A stretch of 64,000 nt of DNA, taken from the NCBI RefSeq assembly GCF_000407545.1, contig NZ_ASWH01000001.1, positions 1,317,501 to 1,381,500 on the forward strand, in the 5' to 3' direction. The notes beneath the pieces are model-generated. The model was given only the letters and a program-made list of their open reading frames with translations, did no database searches and was not told where the DNA came from. A program made the position numbers and the translations under genes. How positions within the stretch are numbered: the first letter of the stretch is position 1; every line of letters begins with the position of its first letter. The stretch comes from Enterococcus gilvus ATCC BAA-350 (lineage in GTDB: Bacteria > Bacillota > Bacilli > Lactobacillales > Enterococcaceae). Shown here piece after piece: positions 27,103 to 36,054 of this stretch.

Positions 27103-28803
27103 TTGCAAAAATGCCCTAACTGTGGTCATGAACCAGTCGATGGATGCACGACTTGTCCGAAGTGTGGCTTTTCATTACAGTTAAACGATCAATTAAATAC
27201 TGAAAATATTACTGATAAAAATGATACGATAGAGTGGTCAGAACTAGCGGATATGCCCATTGAATCTGTGCAGAAAATGTTTAAGGATAACGAGGAAAAA
27301 ATGAAAGAAGAACATTCTAAAGAAACTGAAGAAACACCTGAATTGAATCCGATTTTGGCACAGTACATTCGTGAGCACAAAGATAGTCTGGAAGAACAAG
27401 ACGAATCTAACAACGAGATGACAGAAGATACTGTAGTCGACAATGAAGAAAATACGGATGAGACCCAGCTTTCTAATGAAGAAACAGAAGAAGCACCTTC
27501 TGAGTCAAGCCTATCACCAGATCCCATTCCAGAATATGCAGAGTCGGAAGAAGACGCTGAGGAAGTCGAAGCGATGCCCTTAACTGAGGATGCCTCAATT
27601 GAGGAATCTTCGGAAGCTATCGAAGAAGAACGCACGATTGAGCCTGAGACCGATTCAGATAAACATTCTACGATTCCAGTTGAGTCAACTGAAGCTGGTA
27701 ATGGAGGTAATATTCCCCCAGAGGCACCCCGTTCTACAGGTGATCCTCAAAAAAAAGGCGGAAAAAAGCGGTACATCACTTTAGCAGCGATTGTCGTGCT
27801 AGGTGTTGGTGGCGGCTATTATTATCAGCATGAAAAAAAGGTAGAAGCACAACAAATCGCTACCGTTAAAAAAGAAAATAAGGCGCTTGATTCAATTGAA
27901 GCGAGCATTGCAGGATATTACACCAATGAGAAGCAGACATTTATTGCGGCTGATAAATTGGACCTCAATACTAGTAAAATAGATGAAGAGTTGGCTGGAT
28001 ACAAAGACAATAAGCGCTATGATAAGCTGAAAAAAGAATACAATGAGCTAGTAGAAAAACAGAAAGCTGAAAAATCTGTGAATCAATTATTTACAGAAGC
28101 AGCAATTAATGGAGATAAGGTCACTGACAAGCCATTATTGAAATCTGCCGAACCTGTCACTCTCACTGTTGATACTGGAGATCAAGAATTTGATCAATTA
28201 ATGAACCAAGCAATCAATAATGCAAAAGATCAATACACGAAAATTGAAGCGGCAAAAAAAGCAACCGATGGTTTACTTAAAGATGGAAACGTTATTGATT
28301 CAGTAAATCGTGATCAATACAATTCGGCGAATGAGGCTGTTAAAGTCGTGGCTAATCAGTCACTAGTTCAGACGCAAAAGGATGAACTGGCAAAAGTAGA
28401 TCAGACGCTAAAAGAAAAAGAGAAAAAAGCAGCGGAAGAGAAAGCGGCAGCAGAAAAGGCCGCTCAAGAAAAGGCAGAACAAGAAAAAGCTGCCCAAGAA
28501 GCTCAAAATAGCAATTCTTCATCCGCGTCCAATCAAGCCGGAGATACAAGCAGTGATGCTTATGCTTGGGCACCTGGAGTGAAAGAAAAGGTAATCCAAA
28601 CCTGTATTTCACGTGGCTATATAGTTGATGGCGGTTATAGCTTGGAACCTGTAAAGGTTGAGAACGGAGAAGGGTATTACAATCTATATGCCACTTCTAA
28701 CCGAGCGTCACTGACGAAGGGCTATTCCAATTCTGATTTGCCGATGTATTTAGTAACCATCAACTGCAAGACAGGATGGTTCAAAGGGAACGGACCAAAC
28801 TAA
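27103..28803 (+). CDS. zinc-ribbon membrane protein with acidic linker (TcaA-like layout)
   Basis: The 566-residue protein starts with a zinc ribbon (CPNCG and CPKCG, residues about 4-26), followed by a very acidic Glu/Ser/Thr-rich linker (about 30-215), one transmembrane helix (about 227-245, ITLAAIVVLGVGGGYYY), a long helical and Ala/Lys/Glu-rich region, and a C-terminal domain after residue 480. The layout (cytoplasmic zinc ribbon, one helix, extracellular part) resembles TcaA-type proteins, but similarity is architectural only. I chose the TTG at 27103, 9 bp after AAAAGGAG, because it places the ribbon at the very N-terminus; the ATG at 27079 has no ribosome binding site. Function is unknown. 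Confidence 0.75.
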   Translation: MQKCPNCGHEPVDGCTTCPKCGFSLQLNDQLNTENITDKNDTIEWSELADMPIESVQKMFKDNEEKMKEEHSKETEETPELNPILAQYIREHKDSLEEQDESNNEMTEDTVVDNEENTDETQLSNEETEEAPSESSLSPDPIPEYAESEEDAEEVEAMPLTEDASIEESSEAIEEERTIEPETDSDKHSTIPVESTEAGNGGNIPPEAPRSTGDPQKKGGKKRYITLAAIVVLGVGGGYYYQHEKKVEAQQIATVKKENKALDSIEASIAGYYTNEKQTFIAADKLDLNTSKIDEELAGYKDNKRYDKLKKEYNELVEKQKAEKSVNQLFTEAAINGDKVTDKPLLKSAEPVTLTVDTGDQEFDQLMNQAINNAKDQYTKIEAAKKATDGLLKDGNVIDSVNRDQYNSANEAVKVVANQSLVQTQKDELAKVDQTLKEKEKKAAEEKAAAEKAAQEKAEQEKAAQEAQNSNSSSASNQAGDTSSDAYAWAPGVKEKVIQTCISRGYIVDGGYSLEPVKVENGEGYYNLYATSNRASLTKGYSNSDLPMYLVTINCKTGWFKGNGPN

Positions 28804-28817
28804 ATCAAAATATGGAG

Positions 28818-28850
28818 ACTGGGGAGAACGTTCTTCCCAGTTTTATTGTT
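28818..28850 (+). terminator. terminator after the zinc-ribbon gene
   Basis: ACTGGGGAGAAC pairs with GTTCTTCCCAGT (one G-U) and runs into TTTATTGTTT. Confidence 0.8.
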
Positions 28851-28930
28851 TGATGTAAGAGTTTAAAAAATAGTATAAACTATTAAGAGCAATGCTTTTG
28901 CTTTTATGAATACGCGTTAGGAGAAAAAAT

Positions 28931-29788
28931 ATGAATGAATTATTAGGACAAGTATTTACAGGATTGATTATTGATGAAAATGAAACCATGTATTTGGTTC
29001 AAAAGAATGGCGTGACGTTTCATTTTGAAAAAAAACAAGAGGAAGTATATCAAATTGGCGAATCTGTTGAAGGTTTCGGCTATGTGAATCAGAAAAAAGA
29101 AGCGATTTTTACAACGGCTATCCCACAAGTTCGTATCGGACATTATGCATTTGGAGAAGTCACAGATGTTCGTCGGGATTTAGGTGTTTTCGTAAACATT
29201 GGTCTTGCGGATAAAGATATGGTGGTTTCCTTAGACGAGATGCCTAGCATGAAAGAACTTTGGCCTAAAAAAGGGGACCGTTTGATGATCAGCATGCGTG
29301 TTGATGAAAAGGATCGCATGTGGGGTGTGTTAGCAGACGAGACGATCTTTCATTCTTTGAGTCGTGCCGGAAATGCAGAAATGCAAAACGAAAACAAGAA
29401 GGGGACGATTTATCGGTTGAAAGTCGCGGGTTCTTTTCTGCTGACTGAAGATTTTTACATCGGATTTATTCACCCTTCAGAACGCTATCAAGAACCACGT
29501 TTAGGAGAAGTTGTGGAAGCACGAGTGATTGGCGTACGTCCAGATGGTATTCTAAATATGTCATTAAAGCCTCGCGGGTATGAAATGATCAACGATGATG
29601 CTGCGATGATTTTGACAATGCTGCAAAGAAATGCAGACCATTTGTTACCGTATTGGGATAAATCAGATCCTGATGAAATTAAAGCTGCCTTTGGAATCAG
29701 CAAAGGTCAATTCAAACGTGCGATCGGTCATTTGTTAAAGGAAAAATTAATTGAACAAAAGGATGGCGAAATTCGTTTAAAAAGCTAA
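28931..29788 (+). CDS. cvfB: S1-domain RNA-binding protein CvfB/YitL
   Basis: CvfB is an S1-like RNA-binding protein that affects virulence and RNA metabolism in Staphylococcus aureus. The 285-residue protein has a degenerate N-terminal S1-like fold (about 1-65), an S1 domain (about 68-130, VRIGHYAFGEVTDVRRDLGVFVNIGL), a further S1-like part (about 150-215, GFIHPSERYQEPRLGEVVEARVIG) and a C-terminal winged helix (about 225-285, IKAAFGISKGQFKRAIGHLLKE). Length equals the family. GGAG precedes the ATG by a short A-rich spacer. It stands alone between terminator and fur. Confidence 0.88.
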   Translation: MNELLGQVFTGLIIDENETMYLVQKNGVTFHFEKKQEEVYQIGESVEGFGYVNQKKEAIFTTAIPQVRIGHYAFGEVTDVRRDLGVFVNIGLADKDMVVSLDEMPSMKELWPKKGDRLMISMRVDEKDRMWGVLADETIFHSLSRAGNAEMQNENKKGTIYRLKVAGSFLLTEDFYIGFIHPSERYQEPRLGEVVEARVIGVRPDGILNMSLKPRGYEMINDDAAMILTMLQRNADHLLPYWDKSDPDEIKAAFGISKGQFKRAIGHLLKEKLIEQKDGEIRLKS

Positions 29789-29900
29789 TTGAGAATGTCC
29801 TTGCATAAATATAGGTGATAAACTATAATAATTCTAAGAAAAGCAGTACTGAAGCACTTGCTTGTTTATAGTTATTATAAAGTAGAAGAGGAGGGTTCTC

Positions 29901-30356
29901 TTGAACGCGATTTTAGCTCTGCAAAAAACTAAAAAGCAACTTCACGATTCTGGATTTAAGTTGACACCACAGCGTGAAGCGACCGTTCTCGTTTTATTAG
30001 AAAATGAAAAAGACCATTTGTCAGCGGAAGAGATTTATTTCTTAGTTAAAAAGAAAAGTCCTGAAATCGGCTTGGCAACAGTCTATCGCACCTTAGAAAT
30101 TTTGACGGAATTGCACATTGTTAATAAAATTAGTTTTGATGATGGACTCGCTAGATATGATCTTCGTAAAGAAGGGGCAGAACATTTTCATCATCATTTA
30201 CTTTGTTTAGAATGCGGGAATATTGAAGAAATTGAAGAGGATCTTTTAGGAGATGTAGAAAGAGTCGTAGAATCTCGGTATCATTTTCTAGTAAAAGATC
30301 ATCGCCTGACATTTCATGGAATTTGTCAAAGCTGTCAAGATAAAAAAGAAGCGTAG
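29901..30356 (+). CDS. fur: ferric uptake regulator Fur
   Basis: The 151-residue protein has the Fur family winged helix (KLTPQREATVLVLLE, then GLATVYRTLEIL, the recognition helix) and the metal-binding dimerisation domain with HFHHHLLCLEC and CQSC motifs, giving the structural Cys4 zinc site. The family includes Fur, PerR and Zur; I favour Fur because fur lies directly upstream of xerD in Bacillus and relatives. It starts with TTG at 29901 after GAGGAGGG. The product would repress iron-uptake genes when iron is plentiful. Confidence 0.85.
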   Translation: MNAILALQKTKKQLHDSGFKLTPQREATVLVLLENEKDHLSAEEIYFLVKKKSPEIGLATVYRTLEILTELHIVNKISFDDGLARYDLRKEGAEHFHHHLLCLECGNIEEIEEDLLGDVERVVESRYHFLVKDHRLTFHGICQSCQDKKEA

Positions 30357-30398
30357 AATACCTAGATGAAAATGAATTAAGTTATAATTAAATTATGT

Positions 30399-30441
30399 AG
30401 TCCCTTGCAACGATACGTGCTATCATTTCAAGGGACTTTTT
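30399..30441 (+). terminator. terminator after fur
   Basis: AGTCCCTTG (30399-30407) pairs with CAAGGGACT (30429-30437) across a 21-nt loop, followed by TTTTT. Confidence 0.75.
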
Positions 30442-30469
30442 GTTATGATAAAGCGAAAGTGGTGAGAAC

Positions 30470-31360
30470 ATGGATGAACAAATAACAGAGTATTTGCATT
30501 ACTTAGCGATTGAGCGTGGACTTTCAGAGAATACTCGTAGTAGTTATCAAAGAGATCTACAACAATATTTGTCATTTTTAGACGCGCAGGGTGTATCCAC
30601 GTGGGAAGCTGTGGATCGTTATACTGTTGTGGCTTTTTTGGCGAGCTTATCAGATGCTGGAAAAGCGTCTACTACAATTACACGAATGATTTCTAGTCTT
30701 CGGCGTTTTCATCAATTTTTGCGGCAAGAACGTTATACCGACCATGACCCTATGCAGCATATAGATAGCCCTAAAAAGGCTCAAAAGTTGCCGCAAACAC
30801 TCTCTTTAGCAGAAGTCGAACGGTTGATAGCCACTCCAGATACAACTACGAATTTAGGCATTCGTGATCGTGCGATTTTAGAAGTCCTGTATGCCACAGG
30901 CTTGCGTGTTAGTGAATTAATTGGCTTAAAGCTGGGAGATATCCATCTGGAAATGGGCTTGTTACAAACGGTTGGAAAAGGAGATAAGGAGCGTATAGTT
31001 CCTTTGGGAGACTACGCGATACATTGGCTAGAGAGATATTTGTCTGAAGTTCGTCCCATTCTGACAAAAAAAAATCCAAATGAGACGTTTCTTTTTGTGA
31101 ACAATCACGGACGCGGGCTGAGTCGTCAAGGAATATGGAAAAACTTGAAGCAATATGTCATTAAAGCTGAGATCACAAAAGATGTCACGCCGCATACATT
31201 GCGCCACAGTTTTGCGACCCATTTACTTGAAAATGGCGCTGATCTGCGAACGGTTCAAGAATTGCTGGGACACGCAGACATATCTACAACACAAATTTAT
31301 ACCCATATCACTAAGCGAAGAATGACCGAAGTTTATAAAGAGTTTTTTCCACGCGCTTAA
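30470..31360 (+). CDS. xerD: site-specific tyrosine recombinase XerD
   Basis: XerD, with XerC, resolves chromosome dimers at dif. The 296-residue protein has the N-terminal SAM-like domain (about 1-90) and the catalytic domain with Arg in TGLRVSELIGL, HTLRHSFATHLLENGADLRTVQELLGH and the nucleophile Tyr in TTQIYTHI. Length is exactly that of XerD. It is a core gene upstream of ribT-scpA-scpB and unrelated to the mobile integrase at 9.7-11.1 kb. Confidence 0.95.
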   Translation: MDEQITEYLHYLAIERGLSENTRSSYQRDLQQYLSFLDAQGVSTWEAVDRYTVVAFLASLSDAGKASTTITRMISSLRRFHQFLRQERYTDHDPMQHIDSPKKAQKLPQTLSLAEVERLIATPDTTTNLGIRDRAILEVLYATGLRVSELIGLKLGDIHLEMGLLQTVGKGDKERIVPLGDYAIHWLERYLSEVRPILTKKNPNETFLFVNNHGRGLSRQGIWKNLKQYVIKAEITKDVTPHTLRHSFATHLLENGADLRTVQELLGHADISTTQIYTHITKRRMTEVYKEFFPRA

Positions 31361-31374
31361 TTAGGAGGAAAAAA

Positions 31375-31740
31375 ATGCTTACTCAATACCGAAAAAGTCA
31401 ACGAAAGATCGCGATGGGACTTTTGAGTTTTCACGAAAGCCTAAAAGATCAACGCCATCTATTAAAAGAAATTGATGCCTATGAAGGTGACGAACGCTAC
31501 CAGCTTTATTGCTATTATGATGAAAGCTCCGACAACGTACAGGGGGTGATCGGGATCAGTTCGTTAGAAGATCAAGAAATCGTCTTGCACGACATTAGTT
31601 TGAACCCCTCTTATCGTGGTGAGGGGGTAAGTATTGCGATGATGGATGAACTACAAACCATGTATCCAGATCAAAAAATTATGGGAACCCCTGCTACTTC
31701 AGCCTTTTTGGCAAAATGGCAGGAACATAAAAGAGGTTAG
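31375..31740 (+). CDS. ribT: RibT-like GNAT-fold protein
   Basis: The 121-residue protein matches RibT of Bacillus: the opening MLTQYRKSQRKIAMGLLSFH and the acetyl-CoA-binding-type segment ISLNPSYRGEGVSIAMMDEL. RibT belongs to the riboflavin operon in Bacillus but its reaction is not settled. Here it is separated from any ribDEAH genes and sits between xerD and scpA; a riboflavin transporter under an FMN riboswitch lies 2.5 kb downstream. TTAGGAGG precedes the ATG. Confidence 0.82.
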   Translation: MLTQYRKSQRKIAMGLLSFHESLKDQRHLLKEIDAYEGDERYQLYCYYDESSDNVQGVIGISSLEDQEIVLHDISLNPSYRGEGVSIAMMDELQTMYPDQKIMGTPATSAFLAKWQEHKRG

Positions 31741-31741
31741 A

Positions 31742-32494
31742 ATGGAAGAAATAAGTTTAAAATTAGATGTTTTTGAAGGTCCTTTAGATCTCCTGCTCCA
31801 TCTAATCCAACAGTTGGAAATTGATATCTATGATATTCCTATTGCAGCAGTGACTGAGCAATACATGAATTTCATCCATGCAATGAAAACTTTAGAGTTA
31901 GAAGTAGCAGGTGAGTATCTGGTTATGGCTGCAACACTCATGTCTATTAAAAGCCAAATGCTTTTACCAAAACCAGAACTAGACTTTGATTACGAAGACG
32001 AAGAGGGCGAAGACCCTCGTGAGGCATTGGTTCAGCAACTTTTAGAATATCGTAAATATAAGTATGCGGCATCCGTCCTTTCAGAAAAAGAACAAGAGCG
32101 TAGTTTGTTTTTTACAAAGGCGCCCATGGATCTTTCAGACTATGAAGAAGAAATCCTTCCGCTGCCTAAAAACCAATTAAATACGATTGATCTTTTTCTG
32201 GCATTGCATGATGTTTTGCAACGAAAGAAAAGAAATCAACCAATAGAAACGACAGTTGCCACGGAGTCAATTACCATTGACCAAAAAGTAGTAGAGATTG
32301 GCAATCGATTGAATGTTCTACCCGAAGGAAAAGGGCTGTTTTTAGAATCCTTGTTTGTCCAATATACTAAAGATGAAATGATTACAACTTTTATGGCATT
32401 ATTAGAATTGATGAAAAAAGGATTGGCTGTAGCAACTCAAGAGGAGACCTACGCACCTATAGTCATTTTTAAAGGCGAAATAATCGAAGAATGA
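31742..32494 (+). CDS. scpA: segregation and condensation protein ScpA
   Basis: ScpA is the kleisin that bridges SMC heads in chromosome condensation. The 250-residue protein begins MEEISLKLDVFEGPLDLLLHL, the ScpA signature, contains LVMAATLMSIKSQMLLPKP and EDPREALVQQLLEYRKYK, and ends in a winged helix that contacts SMC. I chose the ATG at 31742, 1 bp after the ribT stop, with AAAGAGG upstream; the longer frame from 31646 lies inside ribT. Confidence 0.95.
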   Translation: MEEISLKLDVFEGPLDLLLHLIQQLEIDIYDIPIAAVTEQYMNFIHAMKTLELEVAGEYLVMAATLMSIKSQMLLPKPELDFDYEDEEGEDPREALVQQLLEYRKYKYAASVLSEKEQERSLFFTKAPMDLSDYEEEILPLPKNQLNTIDLFLALHDVLQRKKRNQPIETTVATESITIDQKVVEIGNRLNVLPEGKGLFLESLFVQYTKDEMITTFMALLELMKKGLAVATQEETYAPIVIFKGEIIEE

Positions 32495-32568
32495 TTGTTG
32501 CGTCTAACGAGGGAAATAACTAGTTCAATCAGAGATTTGTTCCATTATCATGTAAAAGGAGCCGTACT

Positions 32569-33147
32569 ATGAATCAATTAAGTCAAATTGAAGCGATGCT
32601 TTTTGTAGTTGGGGAAGAGGGAATCGGTTTAGAAGAATTAGCTTTTTCTTTAAATCGACCCATACCAGAAGTTTATCAAAACATCCTAGATTTGAAGGAA
32701 TTATATGAAAATAAAGAGCAGTCGGCCTTGACTATTTTGGAAGTGGGCAATCATTTTGTTTTAACCACGAAAAAAGAATTTGCTTCATTGCTAAAAGAAT
32801 TCGCGCGTTCGCCTATGGCAAATCGCTTAAGTCAAGCTGCATTGGAAACACTTTCGATTATTGCCTACAGACAACCCGTAACACGTGCCGAAATTGATGA
32901 ACTCCGTGGTGTTCAATCGAGCGGAGCTGTGCAAACTTTGGTAGCCAGACAATTAATAGAAGAAAAAGGCCGCGTTGAAGGGCCTGGACGAGCAATTTTA
33001 TATGGAACAAGTGACTATTTTATGGATTATTTTGGATTAAAAGATATGAAGGAATTGCCGGACGTTCAAAAAATGGAAGATGATCTAGCAGACGAAGCAG
33101 AGCCTTTGGATTTGTTTTACGATCGTTTTAAAGAAGAGGATGAGTAA
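32569..33147 (+). CDS. scpB: segregation and condensation protein ScpB
   Basis: ScpB dimers bind the ScpA kleisin in the SMC complex. The 192-residue protein has two winged-helix domains (QIEAMLFVVGEEGIGLEEL in the first; ALETLSIIAYRQPVTRAEIDELRGV in the second, the family signature). AAAGGAGCC precedes the ATG. A 74-bp gap separates it from scpA, and rluB follows after 2 bp. Confidence 0.95.
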   Translation: MNQLSQIEAMLFVVGEEGIGLEELAFSLNRPIPEVYQNILDLKELYENKEQSALTILEVGNHFVLTTKKEFASLLKEFARSPMANRLSQAALETLSIIAYRQPVTRAEIDELRGVQSSGAVQTLVARQLIEEKGRVEGPGRAILYGTSDYFMDYFGLKDMKELPDVQKMEDDLADEAEPLDLFYDRFKEEDE

Positions 33148-33149
33148 TA

Positions 33150-33866
33150 ATGGAAAGATTACAGAAAATAATCGCCCATGCTGGGATAGCTTCCCGACGT
33201 AAGGCTGAGGAATACATTACTAGCGGACGCGTCAAAGTGAATGGCGATACTGTAAAAGAATTAGGTACAAAAGCTGGAAAAAAAGACATCGTCGAAGTTG
33301 ACGGTGTGCCAATTTATCAAGAAGAGCCCGTTTATTATTTGTTTTATAAACCTCGGGGAGTTATCTCGGCTGTTTCTGACGATAAAAATAGAAAAGTGGT
33401 AACAGATTACTTCGCCGCTGTCCCTGAACGAATCTATCCTGTTGGACGTTTAGATTATGATACGTCTGGAATATTACTTTTAACAAATGACGGTGATTTT
33501 TCACAACGATTGGCGCATCCGAAACACCAAATTGATAAAGTCTATGTGGCAAAAGTAAAAGGTTACGCGGAAAAAAGAAGTTTGTTGCCATTGACAAAAG
33601 GGATTCGCATTGAAGGAAAGAAAACTGCGCCTGCACGTTTTGAGATTCTCTCAACAGATAAAAAAGCAGAGACAAGTATTGTTGAATTAACCATTCATGA
33701 AGGCCGCAATCATCAGGTGAAGAATATGTTGGCGGCGGTTGGTTTGCCGGTACAAAAATTAAAGCGTGAACGTTATGGTGACTTGACATTGCAAGGGTTA
33801 CGTCCAGGGGAATATCGTCGGTTGAATACAAAGGAAATCAATACGTTATTGAACCAATCAAAATAA
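33150..33866 (+). CDS. rluB: 23S rRNA pseudouridine synthase RluB
   Basis: The 238-residue protein has an N-terminal S4 RNA-binding domain (MERLQKIIAHAGIASRRKAEE) and an RsuA/RluB-type catalytic domain with the catalytic Asp in GRLDYDTSGILLLTNDG and the EGRNHQVKNMLAAVG motif. It makes pseudouridine in helix 93 region of 23S rRNA in homologues. It starts 2 bp after scpB, as in Bacillus (scpA-scpB-rluB order). Confidence 0.93.
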   Translation: MERLQKIIAHAGIASRRKAEEYITSGRVKVNGDTVKELGTKAGKKDIVEVDGVPIYQEEPVYYLFYKPRGVISAVSDDKNRKVVTDYFAAVPERIYPVGRLDYDTSGILLLTNDGDFSQRLAHPKHQIDKVYVAKVKGYAEKRSLLPLTKGIRIEGKKTAPARFEILSTDKKAETSIVELTIHEGRNHQVKNMLAAVGLPVQKLKRERYGDLTLQGLRPGEYRRLNTKEINTLLNQSK

Positions 33867-33880
33867 ACAAAATCATTTAC

Positions 33881-33909
33881 TTGTTTTTTGATAGTAAAAT
33901 TGTTATAGT
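33881..33909 (+). promoter_or_regulatory. promoter of the FMN riboswitch/ribU transcript
   Basis: TTGTTT (33881-33886), a 17-bp spacer and TATAGT (33904-33909) sit just upstream of the riboswitch. Confidence 0.65.
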
Positions 33910-33931
33910 GGTTTTACAAATAAAATAAATT

Positions 33932-34052
33932 AAGGTTCGTCTTCAGGGGCAGGGTGAAAATCCCGACCGGCGGTGATAGTCCGCGAACTGCGAAAGCAGC
34001 CGAATCGGTGTAATTCCGATACCGACAGTACAGTCTGGATAAAGAAGATAGA
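33932..34052 (+). promoter_or_regulatory. FMN riboswitch (RFN element)
   Basis: The conserved RFN blocks are present in order: CTTCAGGGGCAGGGTGAAA, then TCCCGACCGGCGGTGATAG, then CCGCGA with a variable stem, then CGGTGTAATTCCGATACCGAC, then a closing segment with CAGTCTGGAT. It controls ribU: FMN binding lets the downstream terminator hairpin form and shuts off the riboflavin transporter. Confidence 0.96.
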
Positions 34053-34080
34053 GCTTATTTGAGTAAGACAGTATTCAAGT

Positions 34081-34117
34081 AACTCTATGCTTTTTTTGAA
34101 GCATAGAGTTTTTTTGT
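34081..34117 (+). terminator. riboswitch-controlled terminator
   Basis: AACTCTATGC pairs with GCATAGAGTT around a T-rich loop and is followed by TTTTTTT. It lies about 30 bp after the FMN riboswitch and 57 bp before ribU, so it is the expression platform. Confidence 0.88.
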
Positions 34118-34173
34118 GGCAAAGTTTCACTCAAATAGTTCGATGAAGATGATTCCGAAACGGAGGATTTCAT

Positions 34174-34767
34174 ATGAAGAACTTAAGATTACAAAAAATG
34201 ACAGCAGTGGCAGTAGCAGCAGCAATGGGATTGATTCTACAATTTATCGCTTTTCCAATTGTTCCAATGTTTCCGTTTTTAAAGTTGGACTTTAGTGATA
34301 TTCCAGTATTGATCAATATGTTTATATTTGGACCGTTAACAGGTGTGGCGACTGCGTTTATTCGATCCTTGCTTCATTTGACGATGACGGGCTTCTCTAT
34401 TGATAATATGATTGGGGACTTCGCAAGCTTTTTCGCGTCAACATTGTATACTTTGCCAATATTTTTACTATTCAAACAAAAAACAACGACAAAACGTGTG
34501 TTGGGGCTAGGTTTAGGTATTCTAGCGATGACGGTCTTTATGAGTATCGCAAACTATTTTGTAATTACGCCTCTTTATTTAAAAGCGTTCGGGCTTTCTG
34601 CTGGACAAATGTTAGGCATGGGCTTGGGAAGATATATTTTAGTTGGAATCGTTCCTTTCAATTTGCTTAAAGGAATGATCGTCAGTGCAGTTTTCTTAGT
34701 ACTACATGCTAAATTACTGCCATGGTTATCCAAAAAAACAATGACATCGCAACATCATTCAATTTAA
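34174..34767 (+). CDS. ribU: riboflavin ECF transporter substrate-binding subunit RibU
   Basis: RibU is the S component that binds riboflavin and couples to the shared EcfAA'T module. The 197-residue membrane protein has about six transmembrane helices and the RibU features: LKLDFSDIPVLINMFIFGP near residue 37 and a Met/Gly-rich GLSAGQMLGMGLGRYILVGIVPFNLLKG near residue 145. GGAGG precedes the ATG. Regulation by the upstream FMN riboswitch confirms the substrate. Confidence 0.95.
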   Translation: MKNLRLQKMTAVAVAAAMGLILQFIAFPIVPMFPFLKLDFSDIPVLINMFIFGPLTGVATAFIRSLLHLTMTGFSIDNMIGDFASFFASTLYTLPIFLLFKQKTTTKRVLGLGLGILAMTVFMSIANYFVITPLYLKAFGLSAGQMLGMGLGRYILVGIVPFNLLKGMIVSAVFLVLHAKLLPWLSKKTMTSQHHSI

Positions 34768-34774
34768 TTAATTC

Positions 34775-34809
34775 AAAAAATCTCAGACAAAAAAGTCTGA
34801 GATTTTTTT
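34775..34809. terminator. bidirectional terminator between ribU and the ferredoxin gene
   Basis: AAAAAATCTCAGAC and GTCTGAGATTTTTT form a perfect 14-bp stem with a 6-nt loop and T-runs on both strands, serving the convergent ribU and ferredoxin genes. Confidence 0.9.
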
Positions 34810-34824
34810 TTAGGATATATGTTA

Positions 34825-35037
34825 TTATGAATTTTGATATAAGATAGCATGAGATGGACAACGCTTAGCAGATTGTATAACTGCGTCCTGTTGACTCTCA
34901 GGAATAAATTCATGGGTTGCCTCAGGCTCACCAACAAAGAGGACCAATCCATCATCTGTATAATCAAAAATTTCTGGTGCGATGGTTTGACACAGGCCGC
35001 AAGCGATACAACGGTCAGGGATGATCTCGCATTTCAT
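34825..35037 (-). CDS. fer: ferredoxin, 4Fe-4S type
   Basis: The 70-residue protein has CIACGLC (Cys-x2-Cys-x2-Cys) near residue 11 and the partner Cys in RCPSHAI near residue 58, the single-cluster ferredoxin layout of Bacillus Fer. It is acidic and soluble, an electron carrier. I chose the ATG at 35037 with GGAAGGTGA upstream over a GTG at 35052. It is divergent from ypbB-recQ, the same neighbourhood as in Bacillus. Confidence 0.9.
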   Translation of the reverse strand: MKCEIIPDRCIACGLCQTIAPEIFDYTDDGLVLFVGEPEATHEFIPESQQDAVIQSAKRCPSHAILYQNS

Positions 35038-35067
35038 TTTTTCACCTTCCACAGGAGAGTATTTATT

Positions 35068-36054
35068 ATGACTTTGTTTATTTTAACGTTATTTCATACA
35101 GGCTACAAGTTAAGAACATCCACCTTGTATCATTTATTGGTGGGAAAAAGGACAAGCTCTGTTTTGATCCATGGTTTCTTCTATCAAAATTTAGCTTATT
35201 TAGGTGCATTGCCTACTTTGAAGGAAAAGAGTTTTCAAGAAGCACTAAATCAATTAAAATTGAATCATTTGATCACTATAGATGATGAATTCGGCGAATT
35301 AACGCCACTTGGGAAAGCGCGTTTATTAGAGACACCTTTGGAAATGACGGGTCTGAACAATATGCGCTTTGGCCGCATGCGAGAAGATTGCTGGCAGTTG
35401 ATCTTATTTGCGATTCAGGTGACTAGTTATCTTTCCTTTAATGAGAAGGAGTATCTGCCGATTGAAAATCGTCCATACTATTTACAGCAAGTAAAGAAAT
35501 GGTTGGCACAGTCTAATCCTTATTTATTAAGTGCGTTTAAAGATGAGTTGACCATGATCTTAAGTAAAATACCCTCAAAAGAGGCTGATTTTTTAGCAAA
35601 TCAATTTTCGGGACATGGATTTCAAGGGAAAACTGTTTTTCAACTTTTACCTGACACCTTTCAGGAGTATCCCTGGGTTGATCTTTACCAACAGCGTGCA
35701 ATAGATCTTTTTCTTGAACAGATAGAAGAGGGGGAACTTTCGAGGCTGTTATATGTGCTAGATCAACAAAATATGAATCAGAGTATGTTAAAAACGAAAG
35801 ACTATTTCTTGGCTGGAAAAACAGTATCAGAGATTTTGTCTTTGCGCCATTTAAAACAAGGAACTATCAACGATCATTTCATTGAGTGGGCATTATTAGA
35901 TAAAGCATTTCCTTTTGAAAAATTCGAGCAACTCGATTTTGATGGCTTACATGAGGGGCAAGTCATCAATAGTCATTACCAAGAGTATGAGGTATCATAC
36001 CTGAATTTTCGATTATCACAAATCTATTATCTGAGGGAACATGGATGGAACTGA
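35068..36054 (+). CDS. YpbB-like helix-turn-helix protein
   Basis: The 328-residue protein matches the YpbB family found upstream of recQ/recS in Firmicutes. Most of it is helical with no catalytic motif; the C-terminal part (about 235-300, KDYFLAGKTVSEILSLRHLKQGTINDHF) is the HTH_40 domain, also found at the C-terminus of RecQ helicases that carry it fused. It probably works with the helicase, whose gene overlaps its end by 10 bp. I chose the ATG at 35068 with AGGAGAG upstream; the frame stays open back to 34849 inside the minus-strand ferredoxin gene. Confidence 0.85.
   Translation: MTLFILTLFHTGYKLRTSTLYHLLVGKRTSSVLIHGFFYQNLAYLGALPTLKEKSFQEALNQLKLNHLITIDDEFGELTPLGKARLLETPLEMTGLNNMRFGRMREDCWQLILFAIQVTSYLSFNEKEYLPIENRPYYLQQVKKWLAQSNPYLLSAFKDELTMILSKIPSKEADFLANQFSGHGFQGKTVFQLLPDTFQEYPWVDLYQQRAIDLFLEQIEEGELSRLLYVLDQQNMNQSMLKTKDYFLAGKTVSEILSLRHLKQGTINDHFIEWALLDKAFPFEKFEQLDFDGLHEGQVINSHYQEYEVSYLNFRLSQIYYLREHGWN

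Noticed and set aside
27189..27635. 148-codon Ser-rich minus-strand frame
   Set aside because: It mirrors the acidic linker of the zinc-ribbon gene, a common artefact of Glu/Ser-rich coding sequence.
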